A stretch of DNA of 64,000 nt from Mycobacterium persicum. GTDB lineage: Bacteria > Actinomycetota > Actinomycetes > Mycobacteriales > Mycobacteriaceae. The stretch spans positions 32,276-96,275 of the forward strand of contig NZ_MVIF01000008.1 in assembly GCF_002086675.1 (NCBI RefSeq), given 5' to 3'. Position numbers and translations under genes: made by a program. Under the pieces are notes generated by a model. It had not been told where the DNA came from. It did not search any database and saw only the letters and a program-made list of their open reading frames with translations. Numbering within the stretch: the stretch's first letter is position 1; the number at the start of each line of letters is the position of its first letter. Positions 35,416 through 43,418 of the stretch are shown piece by piece.

Positions 35416-36711
35416 ATGAGTACCGCCACCTTAAATCCACCCGGCACCGCCGATTTCTGGCCCCGATCCGGTGAAAACGTGCTGCGTTTTCCGGAAGTTT
35501 GTTCCATCCGCGTTGCCGACGCTGGGGATTGGTCTCTCGTCGGCGAGCCCCTGCGCGATCAGCCATTGAGGGACCGCGTGGTCTCCGCGCTGCACGAGGT
35601 CGCCACGCTACCGGGATTCGACAACGTCGGCGCACTCGACGACGACCGCAACTTCATGAGCATTCAAGCGGCCCTGAAGTCGGCCTACGACCGCCTCGCC
35701 GAAGTCGCCACCACCAACTCGACAATGATCGCGTTGCTCACCGAAATCTGCCATCTGCAAGTGGAGGTCGCCCAAGCCCAAGGTAGGCAGAAGCAGGACC
35801 GTTACGCTGCCACCCGCTCCGCACTGTCGCGATTGCATGGTGTCGACTCGATCGAGCAAATGCTCGAGCGTGCGCCGGCCGAGCTGTGTCGGTGCGGCTT
35901 TGACCGCGCCATCGTTTCGCGCGTCGAGGAGTCGACGTGGCGGGTGGAAAGCGTCCATGTCAAGGCCGACGCCGAGTGGGCCAGCGAAATCGCCAGGGTG
36001 GGGCGCGCCCATCCGGTGCACATCGACCACATGCTCATTGAAAGCGAAATCATGCGTCGCCGTGCTCCGGTGCTCGTCCGAGACGCGCAACATGCTCGCC
36101 GCACCAATGCCGCGATCGGGCAAGCGTCGCTGTCGCGATCCTATGTCGCCGCGCCGATCATGCCCGACGGACGGATCATCGGCTTGCTGCACGCCGACTG
36201 CTACGTCAGCCGCCGGCACGTCGATGACGAGGACTTGGCGGTGCTGTGGATGTTCGCCGAGGCGTTCGGCTACGCATTCCAGCGCACGGCGCTCAGCGAG
36301 CGATTACGCTCGGCGCGCAACGAGATTCAACGGATGGTGCGTGGCATCGCGACCGCCGCCGATGACCTGTGCACGGCCCGGACCGAGCTCGGCCGCCCGC
36401 AGCCACAGACTGATGGTGTCACCGCGCCACCCCCCATCGCCGCATCACTGGCCGCCAATTCCGGCATCGAGTCGCTGCTATCACGCCGTGAAATCGAAGT
36501 GGTGGCGCTCATGTCCCAAGGCAAGAGCAACGGTGCGATCGCAACGCACCTGGTGATCTCCGAGGGCACCGTCAAAACGCACGTCAAGCACATTCTGCGA
36601 AAGTTGAAGGCATCCAATCGAGCTGAAGCGGTGTTTCGGTACATGCGGCTCAGCGCCGTGCATGGATCCGCACCGCCAGTGCAGGGACGCCTATCAGCCG
36701 TCGCGCGCTAG
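35416..36711 (+). CDS. GAF-domain LuxR-family regulator
   Basis: A 431-residue regulator. Residues ~125-300 are a GAF-like sensor (SIEQMLERAPAELCRCGFDRAIVSRVE, SYVAAPIMPDGRIIGLLHADC), and ~350-410 a LuxR HTH (LLSRREIEVVALMSQGKSNGAIATHLVISEGTVKTHVKHILRKL). GAF-LuxR proteins of actinomycetes often sense aromatic or lipid metabolites. With the PucR gene just before it, it closes the catabolic cluster and gives it two regulators of different type. Confidence 0.88.
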   Translation: MSTATLNPPGTADFWPRSGENVLRFPEVCSIRVADAGDWSLVGEPLRDQPLRDRVVSALHEVATLPGFDNVGALDDDRNFMSIQAALKSAYDRLAEVATTNSTMIALLTEICHLQVEVAQAQGRQKQDRYAATRSALSRLHGVDSIEQMLERAPAELCRCGFDRAIVSRVEESTWRVESVHVKADAEWASEIARVGRAHPVHIDHMLIESEIMRRRAPVLVRDAQHARRTNAAIGQASLSRSYVAAPIMPDGRIIGLLHADCYVSRRHVDDEDLAVLWMFAEAFGYAFQRTALSERLRSARNEIQRMVRGIATAADDLCTARTELGRPQPQTDGVTAPPPIAASLAANSGIESLLSRREIEVVALMSQGKSNGAIATHLVISEGTVKTHVKHILRKLKASNRAEAVFRYMRLSAVHGSAPPVQGRLSAVAR

Positions 36712-36869
36712 CGACCCGCGCGTTGTTCGAGCTCACCGACGCGCTGCTGTACGCCGACGGGCCGGTGGTCTCGCTGCCCACGCTGGCGCTACCCCACACG
36801 TGTCATCAGCTGGGGCCTCGGCGACTCCTGAGCACCGATCTGTTTCGCGAGGCACGGCCATGCCGATAG

Positions 36870-36879
36870 TGATGCATCA
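36870..36879. promoter_or_regulatory. Palindrome before the VapB antitoxin gene
   Basis: TGATGCATCA is a perfect 10-base palindrome 29 bases before the VapB GTG. A TATTAT hexamer near 36895 could be a -10 box, leaving almost no leader. VapBC operons are usually repressed through such sites. Confidence 0.45.
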
Positions 36880-36907
36880 TGATGCGGTTGCCGCTATTAT
36901 CGGATTC

Positions 36908-37135
36908 GTGCGGACAACGGTGGTGATTGACAGCGATGTCGCCAGTGAGATCGAGCGCCTTCGCCGCGAGGGGATGGGCCTGAGCGAGGCCCTGAATCTC
37001 TTGGCGCGCAGAGGGATGGCTCGGGGGGCCCCACCCAAGACGGTTGTGTACAAGCATCGGACCTCGCGTATCGGCCTGAAAGTAGACGTCACGAACGTCG
37101 CCGACGTGCTCGATCTGCTCGACGATGATCGTTGA
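36908..37135 (+). CDS. VapB-type antitoxin
   Basis: A 75-residue antitoxin read from GTG 36908: RTTVVIDSDVASEIERLRREGMGLSEALNLLARRG is a ribbon-helix-helix DNA-binding fold, and the C-terminal GLKVDVTNVADVLDLLDDD is the toxin-binding tail of this VapB subgroup. A longer frame exists upstream but its lead has no antitoxin features. It overlaps the toxin gene by 11 bases. Confidence 0.82.
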   Translation: MRTTVVIDSDVASEIERLRREGMGLSEALNLLARRGMARGAPPKTVVYKHRTSRIGLKVDVTNVADVLDLLDDDR

Positions 37136-37553
37136 CGCGAATTTGCTGCTGTATGCCGTCGACGAGAGCAGCGCCCATAACGTCGCCGCCGCGTCCTGGC
37201 TAGAAGAAGTGCTTGACGGCGATAGCCGAGTCGGCTTGCCCTGGCAGACAATTGGTGCGTTCTTGCGAATCGCTACCCATCCAAGAGTCGCCGAGAATCC
37301 GTTGTCCGGCCCCGCCGCTTGGAGATACGTAGCGGAGTGGCTCGCCGTCCCAGTGGTGTGGATCCCACCCGCGACCGAGACCACAGCGCGGGTCTACGCG
37401 AGACTGTCCGAACAAGTCGAGATCACGGGTAATCTCGTGCCAGATGCGCAACTGGCCGCGCTCGCGGTCGAACACGGGGTCGAATTAGCCTCTGCCGACC
37501 CAGATTTCATGCGTTTCCCCGTACTTCGCTGGATTAACCCGCTGAGCGCATAG
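37125..37553 (+). CDS. VapC-type PIN-domain toxin
   Basis: A 142-residue PIN ribonuclease. Asp4 in MIVDANLLLYAVD, a central Glu/Asp cluster, and the closing GNLVPDAQLAALAVEHGVELASADPDFMRF with two Asp form the acidic metal site. It cleaves RNA when the antitoxin is degraded. It overlaps vapB by 11 bases; the pair is complete. Confidence 0.88.
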   Translation: MIVDANLLLYAVDESSAHNVAAASWLEEVLDGDSRVGLPWQTIGAFLRIATHPRVAENPLSGPAAWRYVAEWLAVPVVWIPPATETTARVYARLSEQVEITGNLVPDAQLAALAVEHGVELASADPDFMRFPVLRWINPLSA

Positions 37554-37667
37554 CTGTCCGCCGGATGAGCGGGTTTGCGGGACAACACTTTCCATAGACT
37601 TCCCGGCAAGTATTGGGCTCAGATAGCACTGTCTTGGTGGTTGTCGTGAGGAGCGAGGTCGGGTGGT

Positions 37668-38825
37668 TCAGTCGCATTGCTGGGCAATGGCTCTGAGGAA
37701 GGCGATCGTTTCGATTTCCCGGTTGGTCGACTCGTCGGGAGTGGTGCCGTAGGCGCGGTTGGCGGACAGCTTGACAATGACCACGTCGCGGGAGGGGTCG
37801 ACGTAGACGAATTGGTTGTAGATGCCGATCGCGGAAAATTCGCCGTGGTCGCCGTCGGGCAGCCACCACTGGTAGCCGTAGCCGAGCGGGACGGCGTGGT
37901 CGTTGAGGATGACGCGGCCGGGCTTCAGGTGCGGCGCGCCGGCGGTGATCGAGGAGCGCACCCACGCAGCCGGCACTACCTGCTGACCGCGCCAGGCGCC
38001 CGAGTTGCGGAATAGCTCTCCGATTTTGGCGAAGTCTTGCGGGGTGAGCATGAGACCGGCGAAGGCCATCTCCATACCGGTGCTGTCGAGCAGCCAGTAG
38101 CCCGGTGCGGCGATGCCGAGCGGCTCGATGAGCTTTTCCTGCATGTATTCCGACAGTGAGCGGTTCGTGGCGTGCACGAGCAGGGAGCCGAGCGCCTGGG
38201 TGTCGGTCGAGTTGTAGCGGCACACCGTTCCGGGTTCGCTTTCGCGAACCATGTTGGCCACGAAGGCTTCCAGCGTGCTGATGCCGGCCATCACCGCGCC
38301 CAGACGGATGATGTCGGACTCCGGGTCGGAATAGTCCTCTTTCCACCGCGCCCCCGATGACATCTGCAGGACGTGGCCGATGGCGACTCCGTCGTAGGCC
38401 GACCCCGGGGACACCGGGATGTAGTCGCTGATCGGATCGTCGATGTCGCCGATGAACCCCTCGTCGATCGCGATACCCACCAGGGCGGAGATGAAGCTCT
38501 TGGCGACCGACCACGAGATCCACTGCGTATCAGGCCCGCCGGTCAAGGCATAGGTTTCGTGTCGCACTGCCCCGTTCTGCATGACGAGCAGGGCGGCGGT
38601 ATCGGTGTCGACGAAGAAGTCGTGCATGGATTTCGTCGAGCCCTCGAAGTCATAGGTGGCCGGCAATTCGACCGGCTCGCCGTGCGGAAAGGTGAATGGC
38701 GCGCGGGAGGGCGTCATCTCCCGCGAGGCCACGAAGTCTCTGAGGCGGGGGAAGTTCTGGTGCTGCGGCGCGCCGGTGAACAGGCCGAGGTCGAGGAGCG
38801 AGACAGAAGGGGTATTGGGTTCCAT
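37668..38825 (-). CDS. Serine hydrolase of the beta-lactamase/penicillin-binding class C fold
   Basis: A 385-residue esterase/beta-lactamase-like protein (LipE/EstB type). The nucleophile is the Ser of SVAK in WISWSVAKSFISALVGIA (S-x-x-K); the Tyr is in RYNSTDTQALG (Y-x-N). No signal peptide is seen, so it is probably cytosolic. The start at 38825 gives MEPNTPSVSLLDLG. The gene is divergent from a TetR gene with a large palindrome between them, which probably represses it. Substrates of the family include short esters and lactones. Confidence 0.83.
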   Translation of the reverse strand: MEPNTPSVSLLDLGLFTGAPQHQNFPRLRDFVASREMTPSRAPFTFPHGEPVELPATYDFEGSTKSMHDFFVDTDTAALLVMQNGAVRHETYALTGGPDTQWISWSVAKSFISALVGIAIDEGFIGDIDDPISDYIPVSPGSAYDGVAIGHVLQMSSGARWKEDYSDPESDIIRLGAVMAGISTLEAFVANMVRESEPGTVCRYNSTDTQALGSLLVHATNRSLSEYMQEKLIEPLGIAAPGYWLLDSTGMEMAFAGLMLTPQDFAKIGELFRNSGAWRGQQVVPAAWVRSSITAGAPHLKPGRVILNDHAVPLGYGYQWWLPDGDHGEFSAIGIYNQFVYVDPSRDVVIVKLSANRAYGTTPDESTNREIETIAFLRAIAQQCD

Positions 38826-38835
38826 GCTCGACCAT

Positions 38836-38879
38836 ACTAGCCGTACCAAATGGTTTGTCAACCGTTTGGTACGGCTAGT
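38836..38879. promoter_or_regulatory. 44-bp palindromic operator between the serine hydrolase and TetR genes
   Basis: ACTAGCCGTACCAAATGGTT and AACCGTTTGGTACGGCTAGT are 20-base arms around TGTC with one mismatched pair. The dyad fills nearly all of the spacer: it ends 14 bases before the TetR ATG and starts 10 bases before the hydrolase ATG. The inner ACCAAAnGGTT/AACCnTTTGGT looks like the TetR contact, with possible room for two dimers. Confidence 0.85.
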
Positions 38880-38893
38880 GTAGGATCCGCGTC

Positions 38894-39502
38894 ATGACAG
38901 AGCCGGCATCGCGCATCGACGGCCGCGCGCTGCGCTACCAGCACCGCCGCCCCCAGCTATTGGCAGCCGCCGCCGAATATGTCCTCGACCACGGCATCGC
39001 CGACTTGTCGCTCCGACCGCTGGCTCAGGCACTCGGCGTCACTCATGCGACGGTGATCCGGCACTTCACCTCCAAGGAAGCACTGCTCGCCGAGGTCGTC
39101 GAGCATCTCCGCGCTGAGCTGCTGACCCAGATAGTTCGCGACGGCGACCTGAGCGCCGCATCCACCGCCGAGCTGCTGCGAGCGTTCTGGCGTCGACTCG
39201 ATGACCCCAAAGAACGCCGGCAGTTCCTATTGCTGGCCGAGATCTACGGACTGGCCCTGCGCGATCGCAGCAAGTACGCCGGCATCCTGGAGTCAACCTC
39301 GCACGCATTCATCACACCGATTGAAGACAGGCTCATCCGCGAGGGATTCTCGCCCAGCCGCGCGCCTGCCGTCGCAACAGCGCTGCTCGCCCAGATCCGC
39401 GGCCTTCAACTCGACCTGGCAGCCACCGAGGACCATGACCGCATCGACGAAGCATTCACAATCACACTTGATGCGCTCCTGACAACGCACCAAAATCCCT
39501 AA
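38894..39502 (+). CDS. TetR-family transcriptional regulator
   Basis: A 202-residue TetR protein: HTH in LLAAAAEYVLDHGIADLSLRPLAQALGVTHATVIRHFTSKEALLAEVVEHL and a helical effector domain with RDRSKYAGILESTSHAF. It should bind the 44-base palindrome just upstream and control both itself and the serine hydrolase. Confidence 0.88.
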   Translation: MTEPASRIDGRALRYQHRRPQLLAAAAEYVLDHGIADLSLRPLAQALGVTHATVIRHFTSKEALLAEVVEHLRAELLTQIVRDGDLSAASTAELLRAFWRRLDDPKERRQFLLLAEIYGLALRDRSKYAGILESTSHAFITPIEDRLIREGFSPSRAPAVATALLAQIRGLQLDLAATEDHDRIDEAFTITLDALLTTHQNP

Positions 39503-39808
39503 GCGCGACTGGCCAAGTGCCGTGTCCGGAGCCGGACCGCGCGCACCCCGGCCTATTGACCGGCAATCGGAAGAAGACAACGGCGATCACCGCCTGTGCC
39601 ACCATGCGCCTGCGGTGCAAACAGATTGGCCACGCGCTCGGCGACGAACTTCACGACGGTGACCGCTGGATCGCGAGCCGCCCCCAATCGACTCGGCAGG
39701 CCGCTCGTCTCGCATGGCGGGCTCTTCGACTCGACGGAGCGCCCGGGTTTGAGGTCATCACCGCTATCGGCGACGAGTAGCGCCCGACCGTAGGAATCGA
39801 AGCGGTCC
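39503..39808. other. Intergenic, no recognised gene
   Basis: A short frame on the plus strand (to 39780) and one on the minus strand are open, but neither has a known fold or clear start. It leads into the direct-repeat unit at 39809. Confidence 0.4.
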
Positions 39809-39924
39809 GTGAGACAAACCGCCTCTCGATCGCCGTGAGACAACTGGAAGTGCCACAGGTCAGCGGACGCCGGACATGTCGTCGAGGATGGGAACCTACA
39901 GCGACCGCCTTTGTAGGCTCTCAA
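39809..39924. repeat. Direct repeat flanking a VapBC pair, copy A
   Basis: The unit starts GTGAGACAAACCG, has a second GTGAGACAACT about 26 bases on, and ends in a hairpin GGGAACCTACA...TGTAGGCTCTC. The same order of elements is found at 40758-40878 on the other side of the VapBC genes. It resembles the multiple short terminal repeats of some insertion sequences, but I see no transposase. Confidence 0.65.
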
Positions 39925-40045
39925 GTTTGACTGCACTTTCTCAAGTTCGGCTGCACCAGCGCTGCACTTGTGCATCGAACTTGAGACACCCTGGCGTGGA
40001 CGGGCTGCCCCAATTTCGACACTGTCATTCGTCCGTAGCCGGGGG

Positions 40046-40459
40046 CTACTCGATGCTTCCTGCGGGCACGACCCATCGGCAGAGTTGGCCGGTGACCGAG
40101 GCGATGAGATCGAAGTCCGCGTCGTAATGCAGAACAGGGATGCCGAGTTCTTCGGCCGCGGCAGCGACGAGCAGGTCGGGAATCTTTCGTCCCCGCTGGC
40201 GGCGTGTAGCGAGCAGCCGCTGAACCTGCAACGCTCTATTCACATGAGCGGCAGTTGTTTCCAATGCGTCGAACGCATCGAGGGATCCCACGAGGAGATC
40301 CCATTCGTCGGCATTGCGGGCCGAGTAGCCCACTTCGAGGTCGCAGATGCGGGGCCGGCCGAGTTGCCCACCGAGGGCCAGTGGCTCGACGACCTCACGG
40401 ACCTCGGGCCGTCCGAGCCGCTTGACTACGCTGGTGTCGAGTACGAAGCTCAGCGCCAC
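40046..40459 (-). CDS. VapC-type PIN-domain toxin
   Basis: A 137-residue PIN-domain ribonuclease: Asp8 in SFVLDTSVVKRL, Glu in ICDLEVGYSARN, and KIPDLLVAAAAEELGIPVLHYDADFDLIA with the distal Asp residues. The start is GTG 40459, overlapping vapB by 10 bases. The pair sits between two copies of a direct repeat. Confidence 0.88.
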   Translation of the reverse strand: MALSFVLDTSVVKRLGRPEVREVVEPLALGGQLGRPRICDLEVGYSARNADEWDLLVGSLDAFDALETTAAHVNRALQVQRLLATRRQRGRKIPDLLVAAAAEELGIPVLHYDADFDLIASVTGQLCRWVVPAGSIE

Positions 40460-40644
40460 GCTTCGGAGCGATCGTCGAGGCTGGCCTTTGCGAGCACGTC
40501 CATAGCCGCTGTGATCCGGTGTCCGCGAACGGCCGTTGCGCGGCGCAACGCCTCGTTCACCGTGTCCTTTATCGTGCTGGTGCCCAACTCGGCGCGGGCA
40601 GCGCCCAGCGTCTCGTCGTCGATGTCGATCAGATGCTTCGTCAT
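40450..40644 (-). CDS. VapB-type antitoxin
   Basis: A 64-residue antitoxin with MTKHLIDIDDETLGAARAELGTSTIKDTVNEALRRA as the ribbon-helix-helix and a short acidic tail. The ATG at 40644 is preceded by an AT-rich palindrome. The frame is open further upstream but without similarity. It is immediately upstream of its toxin. Confidence 0.85.
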   Translation of the reverse strand: MTKHLIDIDDETLGAARAELGTSTIKDTVNEALRRATAVRGHRITAAMDVLAKASLDDRSEAWR

Positions 40645-40652
40645 CGCACTAG

Positions 40653-40678
40653 TATATATGTTACCGGTGACGTATATA
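40653..40678. promoter_or_regulatory. AT-rich palindromic operator of the VapBC pair
   Basis: TATATATGTTACC-GGTGACGTATATA is an inverted repeat centred on ACCGGT (10 of 12 arm bases pair), 8 bases before the vapB start. Its AT-rich ends are unusual in this genome and may also include the -10 region. Confidence 0.7.
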
Positions 40679-40757
40679 TTCGTTCGGATAGGATAGAGAG
40701 CCGGAACCCCTCGCGACCAGCCGCGTGCAGCAATCCGCCTAGGAAATACGGCAATTC

Positions 40758-40878
40758 GTGAGACAAACCGGCCGGCACCGTCGTGAGACAACTCGGGTAA
40801 AGCGCTGCTCGCGGCCGTGGCGAGATGCCATCCGTGGTGAGAACCTACACATATGTAGGCACATATGTAGGTTCTCAC
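40758..40878. repeat. Direct repeat flanking a VapBC pair, copy B
   Basis: GTGAGACAAACCGGCC, a second GTGAGACAACT 25 bases on, and a strong hairpin with 13-base arms GTGAGAACCTACA...TGTAGGTTCTCAC (40837-40878). The layout equals copy A at 39809. A shorter GTGAGACACGCCGG at 40935 may be a third unit. Confidence 0.7.
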
Positions 40879-41065
40879 GGATCCTGGCGGAATCTCACGA
40901 ATGATGGCGGAGTGATGGCGGATCCGCCAAGTTCGTGAGACACGCCGGTTACCATGGGCTCGAAGTCCGGGTGTCGCAGAGATCGCGGAGGGCTCGAATG
41001 TCGCTCAGCGCCAGCAGTTGAGTGCGCTTCGACCCGACCCAATTCACACGTCGCCGCGATTCTTG

Positions 41066-41778
41066 TCACGTGCCGCCTTCGCGCTTGCCGGGCGTGAAGG
41101 TGACCGGCATCGAGGTCAGTTCGTTGGAGAAGTTCGATGTCAAGCGGGTGATCGGGCCGGCGAATTGCATGTCGGGGGTCCGTCGCATCAGTTCTTCGAA
41201 AAGTACCCGCAGTTCGAGGCGCGCCAGTGCGTTGCCGAGGCAGAAATGTGCGCCGCCGCCGCCGAAAGCTTGATGGGGAGGTTTGTGCCGAGACACGTCG
41301 AAACGGTCGGGGTTGTCGATTGCCTCCGGGTCACGCGACCCGGCCGGATACCACATCGCGACCCGTTCGCCCTCCTGTAGACGGCGTCCACCGACTTCGG
41401 TGTCGCACTGTGTCGTTCGAGTGAAGTAGACGATCGGTGTGACCCAGCGCAACATTTCCTCCACGGCGTTCGGGATGGCGTCGGGGTTGTCGACGAGCTT
41501 TAGGCGCTCGCTTTCGTTTTCGATCAGGGCGCGCATGCCACCGGACGCGGTGTTTCGGGTGGTGTCGTTGCCGGCGAACATCAAGATGCCGAAGAAGAAG
41601 GTCGCCTCGGCCTCGCTGAGGCGCTCGCCGTCAACTTCCGCGGCGATCAACCTGGACACCAGGTCATCGCCGGGATTCGCCTTGCGCTGCGCGGTAAGTC
41701 CCGTCATGTATCCACCGATTTCGATCAAGGCGCCCAACCCCAACTGCGGGTCGGCGGTCGCCGCGGCTCGAGCCGGAG
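41066..41778 (-). pseudogene. Cytochrome P450, C-terminal half only
   Basis: About 225 residues corresponding to the second half of a P450: ADPQLGLGALIEIGGYMTGL, then FFFGILMFAGNDTTRNTASGG (I helix), EEMLRW (ExxR), PIVYFTRTTQCDTEVGG and the haem loop FGGGGAHFCLG with the Cys. The substrate-recognition N-terminal half is missing, and the sequence changes to the head of another gene at about 41770-41779. Without B-G helices it cannot fold as a P450. Confidence 0.85.
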
Positions 41779-42282
41779 ATGGACAGCTACTTCGATGCTG
41801 TAGCGAACCAAGGGCCGGTGCTGCCGTTTCATTGTGGTTTGCTCGGCGATGGCATCAGTTCGCAGACGAACTGGCTCGGTGAGCTGCTGGTGCATGGAGG
41901 CGACGTCGCCCGCGCCGTCACGGCCCCATGGGAACTCCCCGAACGCGACATGCTGCTGGTGTTGCGCGGGCTGATGCAATTCGGTTCCGGTTCCGCCTAT
42001 TTGCGCGCCGGGCTATCGCCGCACACCGACATCTGCGCTGCGATCGACGTTCCTGAGGCGCGGCCCTACGTGATTCACGTCCACGCTGGTACCGCCGAAT
42101 TCCGCGTGCGCCGTCCCGGCGATCGCCCCGATGCGGTCTTGCGGGCGCCAGCCTCGACGTTGGCGCTGCTGCTCTACCAACGGATCGGACCACTGACCGC
42201 CGCTCGCAAAGGCTTGCGCACTGTCGGTGGACGCCGCCCGTGGCGAGCGTTGAAGCTGCAATCCTGCTTCGAACCGATCTGA
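41779..42282 (+). pseudogene. Maleylpyruvate-isomerase-like (MDMPI/DinB) protein, 5'-truncated
   Basis: About 167 residues similar to the C-terminal two thirds of TIGR03083/MDMPI-type proteins: NWLGELLVHGGDVARAVTAPWELPERD with the family's His-Gly metal-ligand region, followed by an SCP2-like C-terminal domain (AEFRVRRPGDRPDAVLRAPASTLALLLYQRIG). The N-terminal DinB helices with the first His ligand are absent. The break coincides with the break of the divergent P450. A short product from ATG 41779 could still be made. Confidence 0.7.
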
Positions 42283-42298
42283 CAGAAAGGTGACGGCT

Positions 42299-42823
42299 AT
42301 GGTCCGGGATGTTTTACCCGAAGCGCGGTGGACCCGAAACGACATGCCGCTGTTGCTCAAGCCGTATTACGGATTCGCCGGGACCACACTCGGGTCGCGC
42401 TTGGTCCAACGGGTCATCGCACCCATCGATGACTGGCTGCTACGCAACTCCGGGGGCCGCGCCACAATCGTTGGGTCCGCCGCGATGCGAGTACTGGTGC
42501 TCACCACGACCGGACGCAAATCCGGACGACGCCGTGACAACGCCTTGACCTACATTCGTGACAACGATCGGTTGTTCGTCCTGGGCAGCAATTTCGGGCA
42601 ACCCCACCACCCGGCATGGTCGTCAAATCTCCTCGCGCACCCAGAGGCAACAGTGACGATCGCCGGATCGGTGATACCAATAACCGCGACCCTGCTGACC
42701 GGCGACCAACGCGAGCACGCCCTGGCGCTCTTCCTTGCGCTGTCGATCTACCGCAGGTATCAATCGCGCACCGACCGCGAGCTCAGGGTGTTTGCGCTGA
42801 GACGGCGCGCCGAAAATCCTTAG
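42299..42823 (+). CDS. Deazaflavin (F420)-dependent nitroreductase-family protein (DDN-like)
   Basis: A 174-residue split-barrel protein. VLVLTTTGRKSGRRRDNALTYIRDNDRLFVLGSNFGQPHHPAWSSNLLAHPEATV is the F420-binding core of the Ddn family (TTGRKSG and the GS-x-G-x8-PxW-xxNL-xxxP motif). It probably reduces quinones or activated double bonds with F420H2. GAAAGG (42285-42290) lies 8 bases before the ATG at 42299; GTG 42290 is an alternative. It follows the truncated MDMPI-like gene by 16 bases. Confidence 0.88.
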   Translation: MVRDVLPEARWTRNDMPLLLKPYYGFAGTTLGSRLVQRVIAPIDDWLLRNSGGRATIVGSAAMRVLVLTTTGRKSGRRRDNALTYIRDNDRLFVLGSNFGQPHHPAWSSNLLAHPEATVTIAGSVIPITATLLTGDQREHALALFLALSIYRRYQSRTDRELRVFALRRRAENP

Positions 42824-43418
42824 CCGGCAAGCTAACCCGCGTTTCACCAGCGCTGCTGATCCCGCCACGAATGCCCAAACGCTCACGACTCCGAGTCAAG
42901 AACGGGCCGCTTGGGCCGGGCACGGCGCCGAAACCGTCCGCAACGCCATCGCCTCGGCCCTTCACGCTGCCGAACCGCTGTGCCGGCCGTGGACCTGAAA
43001 CCAGAGTGGCGCGATGGCCCATCATGCCCAACGGTGCGTCGAGACCCGACTCCCGGCCTACTTCTGCAACCCGCACAGCCAACCAACCGCCGAACGTCAG
43101 CAGCAGATCGACCAGTTAATCTGCAAACTCGGAGTCAAGCCGATCGTCACCCGCCGTGCAGTCTGCGACGAAACCTTCTGAGACAAGGGATTTCATTCCC
43201 TTGGGGTGAACGCACACAAACTCGCGCGCTTGTTCTTGGGCAACCGGCGTCCAGGGCACGGTTGCAGCCGACGGACCTGGGGTTGGCGCTGCTGCGCGCG
43301 GGCGACGGTGGCCCCGATTCGAAACCCTGTCTGGCGACGTAGCTCATCGCCTGGATTGTCTGCCATCCCATTGGCGCTGTCGCCCACCGGAGACGACGCC
43401 GAGCCATACACTTGCCGC
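42824..43418. other. 595-base stretch without a secure gene
   Basis: Short frames on both strands are open. One on the plus strand (ATG 43014 to TGA 43181, 55 codons, ending in KPIVTRRAVCDETF) reads like the end of a protein, but I cannot name it. No promoter or repeat stands out. Confidence 0.35.
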
